From contig NZ_LN831776.1 in NCBI RefSeq assembly GCF_000981585.1, forward strand, positions 2,123,001-2,187,000: a DNA stretch of 64,000 nucleotides, given 5' to 3'. Positions 9,101 to 15,111 of this stretch are shown here, piece after piece. The position numbers were made by a program, and so were the translations under genes. The stretch comes from Paenibacillus riograndensis SBR5. Lineage in GTDB: Bacteria; Bacillota; Bacilli; Paenibacillales; Paenibacillaceae. How positions within the stretch are numbered: position 1 is the stretch's first letter; every line of letters starts with the position of its first letter. A model generated the notes under the pieces. The model was not told the origin of the DNA. It saw nothing but the letters and a program-made list of their open reading frames with translations, and did no database searches.

Positions 9101-11674
9101 CGGCTGTACGTCCTGCAGCAATTCGAGGCGATCGGCACCGCCTACAATGTCACCTGGGCCGCGCAGGTGCAGGGACCGTTTGACCCGGCCCGCTGCGAGG
9201 CGGCGTTTGCGGCGCTCAGCCAGCGGCATGAATCGCTGCGGACCTGCTTCGAAATGATCGGCGATACCGTGGTCCAGAACGTGCTTCCCCAGGCCAGGGG
9301 ATTTTTCGAGTATGAGGACGTACCCGGCGGGGATCACCGTTCCCTGATCGGGCCGTTTGTCCGTCCGTTTGAACTGCGGACAGGCCCGCTGTTCCGCGTC
9401 AAGGTGGTCCGGACAGGCCATGAGGAGCATCTCCTGCTGCTGGATATGCATCACATGATCACCGACGGCGTGTCCCAGGATCTTGTGCTGAAGGAATTCA
9501 CGGCGCTCTATGAAGGGGCGGTGCTGGAGCCGCTGCGGATGCAGTACAAGGATTATGCCAGCTGGCAATCCGCACAGAACAGGCAGGATGGGACAATACG
9601 GGAGCAGGGACGCTATTGGCTGGAGCAGTTCCAAGGAGAACTGCCGGTGCTGGACCTGCCGCCGGATTATCCCCGGCCCGTGGTGCAAAGCTTCGAAGGG
9701 GATAAGCTACACGCCGGGCTGGACGCAGAGCGGACCAGAGAGGTGAAGCGGCTCGCGGAGGCCACGGACACGACCTTGTTCATCGTGCTGCTGGCTGCGT
9801 ATGATGTGCTGCTGCACAAATATACGGGGCAAGGAGACATCATCGTGGGTTCGCCGTTTGCAGGAAGAAGGCATGCGGAGCTTGAACCTGTAGTGGGGAT
9901 GTTCGTCAACACCGTGGCGCTGCGGAGCTTCCCGCAGCGGGACAAAACCGTGCGGAGCTTCCTGGCCGAAGTGAAGGAGAGCTGTCTGAAAGCCTATGAG
10001 CATCAGGAATTCTCGTTTGAGCAATTGATTGAGCAGCTGCAGCTGCCCCGGGATTTCAGCCGGAATCCATTGTTTGACACCATGTTCGTCCTGCAGAATA
10101 TGGAAGGGTATACCCCGGATATCCAAAATGTGCAGATGACGGCTTACCCGGTCAATAACGGCATTGCCAAATTTGATCTTACGCTGGAAGCTGCCGAAAA
10201 AAAAGACGGCAGCCTACAACTGAACCTGGAGTACTGCACGAAGTTGTTCCGCAGAGACACGATGGAGCGGTTTCTTCACCACTACGTGAATATAGTGGAA
10301 CATATGGCCGGTAACCTGGACCGGGAGCTGGCGGAGATCGATATGCTGTCGGGAGCAGAACGCAAGCAGGAAACTTATTATCCGGCATCCCCGGCGCAAA
10401 GAAGTATATTTATGGCGGATAAGCTATCGGGAAGAGGCACGGCTTACAATGTTCCTGTCATCCGCAGAATTAAGGGTATGCTTGACGCCGGGCGGCTTGA
10501 AGAGGCCCTGAAGAAGCTGGTCAACCGGCATGAATCGCTGCGGACGACCATCGAGCTGGACGCGGACAGCGGCATGCTGAGACAAAAGATCAATCCTGCC
10601 GTTTCTTTTGCTTTTCCGGTATATGAGCTAAGCGAAACAGAAACGGTACTCCTGATCCAGGACTTTGTCAGACCGTTCCGTCTCGATAAGCCGCCTCTTT
10701 TCCGGACCGCACTTATACGGCTTACAGACCGGGAAGAAACCGTACTGATTATCGATATGCACCACATCATAACAGACGGTACGTCTGTAAGCATTCTGCT
10801 GAAGGACCTGGCGGCTCTGTATGAGAACAGAGAATTGGAGGTTCTGAAGCTCCAATATAAAGACTATGCGGTAAGGCAGAGTCTACTGGCGGGCACCGAG
10901 CAATGGAACAGGCAGGAGGAGTACTGGCTTGGAGTATTCCATGAGCCTGTCCCCGCGCTTCCATGGGATGGCCGCGGGACGGAACACCGGGCAGGGGAAG
11001 ATCCTTCCCGGACCGCCTATTTTGCCATAGATGAACAAACCGCCTGTGCATTGCACCGTCTGGCACAAACAACAGAATCAACGCTGTTTATGGTGCTGAT
11101 GGCCGCATTCACCGCTTTACTGTCTAAGCTGTCGGATTGCGAGGATATCGTCGTAGGCATGCCAACATCGGGAAGACATCATGAGGGCTTGGACAACATC
11201 GTCGGGATGTTGGTCAATACACTGGCGGTCCGCTTTTTTGCCTGCCGCAAGCTGTCGTTTCAGGAATATTTGTATCAGGTGAAAGACAAGCTGATTGAAG
11301 CCTATGAAAATCAGGATTATCCGCTTGACCGTCTGGTGGAGAAACTGAATGGTTCCCACAATCTCCAGGGACGGCCCTTATTCAATGTAATGTTTCAATT
11401 TGCCGAAATGGAGGCAGCAGAACAAATTGACGCCATTGACATGGTTTCGTTCGGGCACGACAGTGTCCCGGGCAAGTTCGATCTTCACTTCATTGTAGTG
11501 CAGGAGAGCAGCAGCCTGGGGATTGAGATAACCTATTTTGAATCGTTGTTTTCAGAAGAAGCTATCGGTGAGCTGATTAGCGGCTTTATAGAAATTATAC
11601 AGGTGATTACCAGTAATCTGGAAACCGGTCTGGGAGATTTATTGAAAAGACAGAGCGTGCTTCCGTCAACATGA
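3167..11674 (+). CDS. Nonribosomal peptide synthetase: half C - A - PCP - C - A - PCP - C - C
   Basis: A 2835-residue multimodular synthetase, started at an ATG behind an AAAGGAG site. Domains by residue: an N-terminal half condensation domain (about 25-235) with no HHxxxDG motif; A1 (about 265-810); PCP1 (LGGHSL serine near 861); C2 (about 905-1335, HHMITDG near 1045); A2 (about 1355-1850); PCP2 (near 1910); C3 (about 1958-2390); C4 (about 2403-2835, HHIITDG). C3 and C4 are adjacent with no A or PCP between them, and there is no thioesterase. A1 and A2 share the same pocket residues by eye (about D-L-K-N-F-G-T-D-I); I cannot assign a substrate. The half C domain suggests a starter module or a remodelled junction. 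Release would need the neighbouring thioesterase protein or a downstream partner. Confidence 0.95.
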   Translation: MEQEPSGVSHTGEPLQVQPGQPACDGQIGEYWHNLIGNGTHALNMPLDYVRPAARSFAGEVVMLRTSGELACRLERLAEREAVSAETALLACYILLLSKYTGQDTVCVGWACGPVQQSGWEGGAGLSVLAGQVNWAATWREYVNRIQAICVEASNPRNTPYAEVVKKLNLDRDPSRNPLFDALFQTGDAETGLDKYDFALMPERKEDGILLKLEYDTALFSQGSMERFLHHYVNIVEHMAGNLDRELSEIDILSGAERKRLVHEWNNTAVPYPYEKSIAMLLEEQVLKRPEEIAVSLGAKHLTYRELHGQSNRIAQALHARGIGEEDVVAVMAERSLELVAALLGVLKAGAAYTPVDPDYPAKRLRYLLRHSQAKLLLMQHKFRDRVAEAEAEADAKAETEAEADAKVEADANVEGEAEAGVKAETATEAETESVAIEDLLAAELPDGSLPLAYRPERLMYVLYTSGSTGNPKGAMIRSHSFVNLLHWYTREFAFTAKDTILQIASASFDLAQKNLYAALVAGGRLVLFEPGLYDYEHMAETIEREGITVINCTPSAFYPLVECAADGGYHQLKSLRAVFLGGEPVHMTKLGPWLRSGQCRAEIINTYGPTECTDIASYYRLRAEDWTGGDELPIGKPIDNVRLYVVDSELKLVPEGVEGELCIGGAGVGRGYYHAPELTKERFVHSGDLPEETVYRTGDIVKRRPDGNVVFIGRVDHQVKVRGFRIEIEEIERKLLDSPRVHEAVVTAGQDAAGDTTLCAYVVAAPGTTAEQVRGELEEKLPAYMVPQHVVLLEAMPLTPNGKLDRRALPEPVGRTGAAADGDDTALTDEIGQRLAGLWQEVLGVGGIGPEDNFFRLGGHSLKAIALLARIKKAFGVSLPIQRLFRSPTVRQLAGVIREAPKQRFVSIPRADPQQAYYRLSSQQERLYVLQQFEAIGTAYNVTWAAQVQGPFDPARCEAAFAALSQRHESLRTCFEMIGDTVVQNVFPQARGFFEYEDVPGGDHRSLIGPFVRPFELRTGPLFRVKVVRTGQEEHLLLLDMHHMITDGVSQDLVLKEFTALYEGAVLEPLRMQYKDYASWQSAQNRQDGTIREQGRYWLEQFQGELPVLDLPPDYPRPVVQSFEGDKLHAGLDAERTREVKRLAEATDTTLFIVLLAAYDVLLHKYTGQEDIIVGSPLAGRRHAELEPVVGMFVNTVALRSFPQRDKTVRSFLAEVKESCLKAYEHQEFSFEQLIEQLQLPRDFSRNPLFDTMFVLQNMEGYTPDIKDVQMTVYPVNNGIAKFDLTLEAAEKKDGSLRLNLEYCTKLFRRDTMERFLHHYVNIVEHMAGNLDRELSEIDILSGAERKRLVHEWNNTAVPYPYEKSIAMLLEEQVLKRPEEIAVSLGAKHLTYRELHGQSNRIAQALHARGIGEEDVVAVMAERSLELVAALLGVLKAGAAYTPVDPDYPAERLRYLLRHSQAKLLLVQHKFRDRVAEAVTEAVSIEDLLAAELPDGSLPLAYQPERLMYVLYTSGSTGNPKGAMIRSHSFVNLLHWYTREFAFTAKDRILQIASASFDLAQKNLYAALVAGGRLVLFEPGLYDYEHMAETIGREGITVINCTPSAFYPLVECAADSGYHQLSSLRAVFLGGEPVHMTKLGPWLRSGQCRAEIINTYGPTECTDIASYYRLRGEDWTGGDELPVGTPIDNVRLYVVDSELKLVPEGVEGELCIGGAGVGRGYYQAPELTKERFVHSADLPEETVYRTGDIVKRRPDGNVVFIGRVDHQVKVRGFRIEIEEIERKLLDSPRVREAVVTAGQDAAGDTTLCAYVVAAIGTTAEQVRGELEEKLPAYMVPQHVVLLEAMPLTPNGKLDRRALPEPMTRTGVAADEADGEDAALTDEIGQRLAGLWQEVLGVAGIGPEDNFFRLGGHSLKAIALLARIKKAFGVSLPIQKLFRSPTVRQLAGVIREAPKQRFVSIPRADPQQAYYRLSSQQERLYVLQQFEAIGTAYNVTWAAQVQGPFDPARCEAAFAALSQRHESLRTCFEMIGDTVVQNVLPQARGFFEYEDVPGGDHRSLIGPFVRPFELRTGPLFRVKVVRTGHEEHLLLLDMHHMITDGVSQDLVLKEFTALYEGAVLEPLRMQYKDYASWQSAQNRQDGTIREQGRYWLEQFQGELPVLDLPPDYPRPVVQSFEGDKLHAGLDAERTREVKRLAEATDTTLFIVLLAAYDVLLHKYTGQGDIIVGSPFAGRRHAELEPVVGMFVNTVALRSFPQRDKTVRSFLAEVKESCLKAYEHQEFSFEQLIEQLQLPRDFSRNPLFDTMFVLQNMEGYTPDIQNVQMTAYPVNNGIAKFDLTLEAAEKKDGSLQLNLEYCTKLFRRDTMERFLHHYVNIVEHMAGNLDRELAEIDMLSGAERKQETYYPASPAQRSIFMADKLSGRGTAYNVPVIRRIKGMLDAGRLEEALKKLVNRHESLRTTIELDADSGMLRQKINPAVSFAFPVYELSETETVLLIQDFVRPFRLDKPPLFRTALIRLTDREETVLIIDMHHIITDGTSVSILLKDLAALYENRELEVLKLQYKDYAVRQSLLAGTEQWNRQEEYWLGVFHEPVPALPWDGRGTEHRAGEDPSRTAYFAIDEQTACALHRLAQTTESTLFMVLMAAFTALLSKLSDCEDIVVGMPTSGRHHEGLDNIVGMLVNTLAVRFFACRKLSFQEYLYQVKDKLIEAYENQDYPLDRLVEKLNGSHNLQGRPLFNVMFQFAEMEAAEQIDAIDMVSFGHDSVPGKFDLHFIVVQESSSLGIEITYFESLFSEEAIGELISGFIEIIQVITSNLETGLGDLLKRQSVLPST
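3839..10261 (+). repeat. Near-identical tandem duplication of an A-PCP-C coding unit
   Basis: The segment beginning ATGGAGCGGTTTCTTCACC occurs at 3839, 7106 and 10262. The stretches 3839-7105 and 7106-10261 are almost identical along their whole length and each encodes the end of a C domain, a full A domain, a PCP and most of the next C domain. A third copy starts at 10262 but diverges after about 105 bp, where a different C domain begins. The two copies differ in length by 111 bp, close to the Ala/Glu-rich expansion of copy one. Such identity implies recent duplication or gene conversion; it is also a place where short-read assemblies collapse. Confidence 0.95.
4330..4473 (+). repeat. In-frame Ala/Glu-rich repeat expansion inside adenylation domain 1
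   Basis: About 48 codons made of degenerate GAAGCTGATGCTAAA-like units encode a run of Ala, Glu, Asp and Lys. It lies just before the YTSGSTG motif of A1. The sister domain A2 has only a short linker at the same place (around 7600), so this looks like local expansion of a short coding repeat in a loop, probably tolerated by the fold. Confidence 0.88.
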
Positions 11675-11686
11675 AAGGGGACAGCA

Positions 11687-12295
11687 GTGAATACACACCA
11701 TTTATTCAGCCAATTTCCAGTGCTTGTGTCTGAGCATTTAACACTCCAAAAGATTGAAGAGCGTCACCTAGAAGAGGTGTTTGGCATTTATAGCAATGAT
11801 ACGGTTTTTGAGTATTGCGGTATTATACCCAAACATAATAAAGCTACCGTGGCAACGATGATTGGACACTTTGAAAGAGATTTTCATAAAAAATCGAGAT
11901 TGAAGTGGGGAATCTTTGCTAATAACGACAAGGATACACTGGTTGGGATCATAGAAGCTTTTGATTTTAATCAAAAAGTAGATATGATAACCATCGGCTA
12001 TTTTTTAGCGGAAGCGCATTGGGGAAAAGGGCTTGCTTCAGAGGCTGTCAGCCGCGTTGTCCGTTTCCTGTTTCAGGAAGTGGAAGTGAACAGAATTCAA
12101 GCCGAAGTGATGCCGGCAAATGAAGTTTCCAAACGCGTATTATTGAAAAACGGCTTCAAGTATGAAGGAACATTAAGGCAGGCCACGTTATGGTCCGGTA
12201 AAGGCATCGTTGATGTGGAGATCTATGGATTATTGCAGGAAGAGTATAAAAAAGAGCGGAATCCAGACCTTGGCGTTGCTTCCAGCAGGGTTTAG
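11687..12295 (+). CDS. GNAT family N-acetyltransferase (RimJ/RimL-like)
   Basis: A 202-residue protein with the acetyl-CoA binding signature in the segment HWGKGLASEA and a late conserved block NGFKYEGTLR typical of the RimJ/RimL (Acetyltransf_3) branch. It starts with GTG behind AAAGGGG, 12 bp after the NRPS stop, so it is almost certainly co-transcribed with the synthetase. Family members acetylate N-terminal or side-chain amines of proteins or small molecules. In this context it could acetylate the peptide product, as tailoring or self-protection; that role is inference. A hairpin terminator follows directly, marking the end of the NRPS operon. Confidence 0.88.
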   Translation: MNTHHLFSQFPVLVSEHLTLQKIEERHLEEVFGIYSNDTVFEYCGIIPKHNKATVATMIGHFERDFHKKSRLKWGIFANNDKDTLVGIIEAFDFNQKVDMITIGYFLAEAHWGKGLASEAVSRVVRFLFQEVEVNRIQAEVMPANEVSKRVLLKNGFKYEGTLRQATLWSGKGIVDVEIYGLLQEEYKKERNPDLGVASSRV

Positions 12296-12305
12296 CCCAG
12301 ATGAC

Positions 12306-12347
12306 AGTGAACAGGCTCCGTCATCATTCGGCGGAGCCTGTTATTCA
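12306..12347. terminator. Bidirectional terminator between GNAT and PPTase genes
   Basis: An 11-bp perfect stem (AACAGGCTCCG at 12310-12320 paired with CGGAGCCTGTT at 12332-12342) lies between the convergent GNAT and phosphopantetheinyl transferase genes. Outer bases AGTGA and TCACT extend the stem imperfectly. Confidence 0.75.
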
Positions 12348-12364
12348 CTTAACGCCCGGCAGTT

Positions 12365-13081
12365 CTAATGGACATTTTGCTGCTGGGGATCGCCCAGAAC
12401 GTACCGGATAATGTCATCGGGAGAAATCACCCTGACCGTATCACAAACCTGGGACCTCTGTCCGCAAACAGCAAGAGCGTACCTGTCATCAAGGTTATAT
12501 GCCTTCAAATACCAGTTACAATGATCAAATACCCGCCAGCCTTCGACACTTCCTTCCCGGACTGTAGAAAAATTGTTCAAGGAATGGGAGAGGCCTTGGC
12601 CGATCGCCTTGATATAGCTTTCTTTTGCCGTCCAAACCGCAAAAAACCGTTTTTGCCTTTGCTCATCAGAGGGGGCCTTCTCGATAAATTCAACTTCCTC
12701 CCGGGCAAAAAAACGCCTGGAAATCTCGAGTTGAACAGGCTGTATTTTTTCAATATCAATCCCGACAGGACAGTCATCTATGGCACAGACCACCCAGTCT
12801 CCAGAGTGCGATACATTATAATGAAAGCTGCTGTTGTCAGGTATAGCCAAACAGGGCTTGCCGTATGAATTCGTATCAAAAACAATCCCTTTTACCGGCA
12901 CAGCAAATGTCTCCGAAATTATTTTTCGGACAAGCAGGTCCCCAATCAGCCCCCGAATCAGATCTTCCTGATGATGAAACCTGGAGAGCTTTTCACTTTT
13001 TTCTCTGGATACACAGGAGAGCAGGGGGAGAAGCTGAGTATTTGGGAAATGGGATATAGCGACTGCATAGATCTGTAACAC
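12365..13081 (-). CDS. sfp: Sfp-type 4'-phosphopantetheinyl transferase
   Basis: The enzyme moves the phosphopantetheine arm of coenzyme A onto the serine of carrier domains, which NRPSs need for activity. The protein shows NVSHSGDW, the metal-binding VGIDIEKI motif and the WTAKESYIKAIGQGL block, all diagnostic of the Sfp group. I start it at the GTG at 13081, which sits behind an excellent AAGGGAGG site and gives 238 residues, close to the roughly 224 of Bacillus Sfp. A longer frame extends upstream to 13153 but lacks a good site. It lies 79 bp downstream of the LoaP gene on the same strand and is probably co-transcribed with it. It presumably activates the NRPS carrier domains of this locus. 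Confidence 0.95.
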   Translation of the reverse strand: MLQIYAVAISHFPNTQLLPLLSCVSREKSEKLSRFHHQEDLIRGLIGDLLVRKIISETFAVPVKGIVFDTNSYGKPCLAIPDNSSFHYNVSHSGDWVVCAIDDCPVGIDIEKIQPVQLEISRRFFAREEVEFIEKAPSDEQRQKRFFAVWTAKESYIKAIGQGLSHSLNNFSTVREGSVEGWRVFDHCNWYLKAYNLDDRYALAVCGQRSQVCDTVRVISPDDIIRYVLGDPQQQNVH

Positions 13082-13160
13082 GGTTGAACCTCCCTTAAGG
13101 GTAGCCTTCCGGCATTCGCCTGAGCGCATAGAGAAAGACAGTATCTGCTTCATCCAAAGA

Positions 13161-13769
13161 TTACATGATTAATTCTCTGCTGCCAACAGGTTCTATGAAT
13201 TCAATACCGAGTTCGATGATACGCTGATCACCCATGAGCGATACCAGGACTTTCGCCCGGCGTGTATGTTTGTTAATTTTTTTGATAATGCCTTCCAGTC
13301 CCTTTAGCGGTCCGGACTCCACATAGACCTTGGATTCGATGGTGTAGACCTTGGAGAAATTAATCTCTTCCTCCTGATTCAAAAGCTTTAAAATAATCGA
13401 CATCTCTTCCTCGGGAATCTTTTTGAAGTAAAGCTCCTCTTTATCTACTGTAGTCACAGCAGACTGTTTCTTGTGTGCGGCAATTGTTCTGTGGCAGGTT
13501 AAATCTTCTTTGTTCAGATAGTTCAGCATCTTGATGATTTTGGAATTCCTTTTGATCAGGTAGTAAGTGGAGAAATCCATGACTGTTTTTACGAAAATGT
13601 AGCTTGGAAACAAATTTTTTTCCACGTATAGAAGCTTTCCATTCTTTTTCTCGGGAACTATTCTCTTTGGGACGATAGAATACAGTGTTTCTCTGTCAAA
13701 AGTGTTGTTCAACCAGTCTTTTACACAAAGTTCATCGCCTGTCTTCACAAAAAAAATGTACCAGTTCAT
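13161..13769 (-). CDS. loaP: LoaP-type NusG paralogue, processive antiterminator
   Basis: A 202-residue protein opening with MNWYIFFVKTGDE, the NusG N-terminal (NGN) fold, and ending with a KOW-like segment around VYVESGPLKGLEGII. Specialised NusG paralogues of this kind (LoaP) promote read-through of terminators in long biosynthetic operons of Bacillus and relatives; the family is known to act through a leader RNA hairpin. It starts at ATG behind AAAGGAG. The linker between domains is long and Lys/Glu-rich. Its position beside more than 11 kb of NRPS genes supports a role in their transcription. The leader of that NRPS operon lies outside the window, so the target hairpin cannot be examined. 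Confidence 0.88.
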   Translation of the reverse strand: MNWYIFFVKTGDELCVKDWLNNTFDRETLYSIVPKRIVPEKKNGKLLYVEKNLFPSYIFVKTVMDFSTYYLIKRNSKIIKMLNYLNKEDLTCHRTIAAHKKQSAVTTVDKEELYFKKIPEEEMSIILKLLNQEEEINFSKVYTIESKVYVESGPLKGLEGIIKKINKHTRRAKVLVSLMGDQRIIELGIEFIEPVGSRELIM

Positions 13770-13990
13770 AGCCGACTCCTTTCAGGATAGAGAGGATCAT
13801 CTGAATGAATAAAGTCTATAAATGGATTTGTTGAAAATAATAAACTGCTGATATTAATTCGTCGAAAGCAGTGAATATCCTCCAATAATTATCATAATTT
13901 ATCAATAAATAGTCATATCGCACTAAAATGTCGAAAATTGTAAAATGAAAAAAGCCTCCTCATGGGAGGGGCGTTAGGAGAGAATTGCAG
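13770..13990 (+). promoter_or_regulatory. AT-rich divergent promoter region, with possible SD-masking hairpin before the BtrH-like gene
   Basis: This 221-bp gap separates loaP (minus) from the BtrH-like gene (plus) and is very AT-rich, as expected for divergent promoters. Just before the plus-strand start, a GCCTCCT segment at 13954-13960 could pair with GGAGG at 13965-13969 or with the Shine-Dalgarno AGGAG near 13977. That would let the leader hide or expose the ribosome site. The stem is short, so this is only suggestive. Confidence 0.3.
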
Positions 13991-15019
13991 ATGAAGAGCA
14001 GGATTCTTCCAATGTATGAACCCAAGCTAAGTACTTACAATGTATACGCTGCGCTATTTTCGATTATTGCAAAAGATGAAGGCTATCTGCCCTGGTATTA
14101 TAGTAATTTTATATCCATAGGCATTAACACTTGTGATGATACTTTGTATTTTACGGATCATTTCACTTTTTTTGAGTATGGGGAAGGATCTACGTCATGT
14201 CCATGGCTGGAGGTGTACAAACCGCCACATAAAACCATTTACTCTCAATATTCATTCAACATTAAGGAGGTTTTAACCGGTTATTTGAACCAGAACCAGT
14301 ACATTTGGCTCTATTTGGATCAATACTATATCCCGCAAAGCACCTGCTATCAAAAAATGCACAAAGAACATTCAGTACTTGTATACGGGTATGATGAGGC
14401 AGCCAGTGTATTTTACATAGCGGATAATCTGGATAATGGCAAGTTTATACAAACGGTGATTTCATACCAGCAGCTCATAAAAGCCTGGGAAAGCGATATT
14501 TGTGAGCACTTCCGCAGGTTGTTCCGGGTGCTAAACAGCAAACAAGGCGAATATACACTTAGCGCCACACATCTCCGAAATCAAATCGAAGGTTATTTAT
14601 CCTCAAAACCTATTGATCAAGGGATTTACTGGGATCAAATTCCGGTGGATGGGCCGCACGCTTATGTGCAGAATATACAATATTGGATATTTGGTCATGA
14701 AGTGTACAGCTACATACAGCAGCTGAACAAGCAAGTACAAGAGATGAAGGGGACTAAAAGTCTGGATATCCGTATTCCCCACCTTTTATGGGAACATAAG
14801 AAGTGCATGGCAGAACGAATGCATTATCTAAATTTGGGAAAGTACGATTTGGCTAGTGAATATGAGAAGGTTGTAAAACACTCCTTAACGATCCGGAACC
14901 TGTCTATAAAATATAATATAACTAAAAATGACAGTATTTTAGACGAAATAGACACTAGAATGAATGAAGTTGTACATACCGAAGATATTGTGTTAAGAAA
15001 ACTGGCCGGGCTGTTGTAG
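13991..15019 (+). CDS. BtrH-like (papain-fold) protein of NRPS/antibiotic loci
   Basis: A 342-residue protein with no signal peptide. Its first half resembles the butirosin biosynthesis protein H N-terminal family, seen in the segment KEHSVLVYGYDE followed by FYIADN, which matches the His-strand-turn of papain-like folds. The second half is helical and unassigned. I use the ATG at 13991 rather than a TTG two codons earlier because of the AGGAGA site. BtrH-type proteins carry out acyl transfer or peptidase-like steps in antibiotic pathways and are common beside Firmicute NRPS genes. Here it follows loaP divergently and ends at a strong terminator. Its substrate is unknown, and I could not identify the catalytic cysteine with confidence. 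Confidence 0.6.
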   Translation: MKSRILPMYEPKLSTYNVYAALFSIIAKDEGYLPWYYSNFISIGINTCDDTLYFTDHFTFFEYGEGSTSCPWLEVYKPPHKTIYSQYSFNIKEVLTGYLNQNQYIWLYLDQYYIPQSTCYQKMHKEHSVLVYGYDEAASVFYIADNLDNGKFIQTVISYQQLIKAWESDICEHFRRLFRVLNSKQGEYTLSATHLRNQIEGYLSSKPIDQGIYWDQIPVDGPHAYVQNIQYWIFGHEVYSYIQQLNKQVQEMKGTKSLDIRIPHLLWEHKKCMAERMHYLNLGKYDLASEYEKVVKHSLTIRNLSIKYNITKNDSILDEIDTRMNEVVHTEDIVLRKLAGLL

Positions 15020-15040
15020 CATGAACCCGGCTCCACAGCA

Positions 15041-15083
15041 AACAGGGATGCCCCTCGCCTTTGCGGCTGGGGGCATCCCTGTT
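15041..15083. terminator. Strong bidirectional terminator hairpin
   Basis: A perfect 14-bp stem (AACAGGGATGCCCC at 15041-15054 with its complement at 15070-15083) and a 15-nt loop lie between the convergent BtrH-like and M14 peptidase genes. Confidence 0.85.
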
Positions 15084-15111
15084 CACGTTCACTGCTAATA
15101 ATCCATTCGGA

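Noticed and set aside
5111..9688. Long minus-strand open frames (473 and 549 codons) opposite the NRPS
   Set aside because: They are antisense shadows of GC-rich repeated A-PCP-C coding; both mirror the duplicated units and have no ribosome site or family match.
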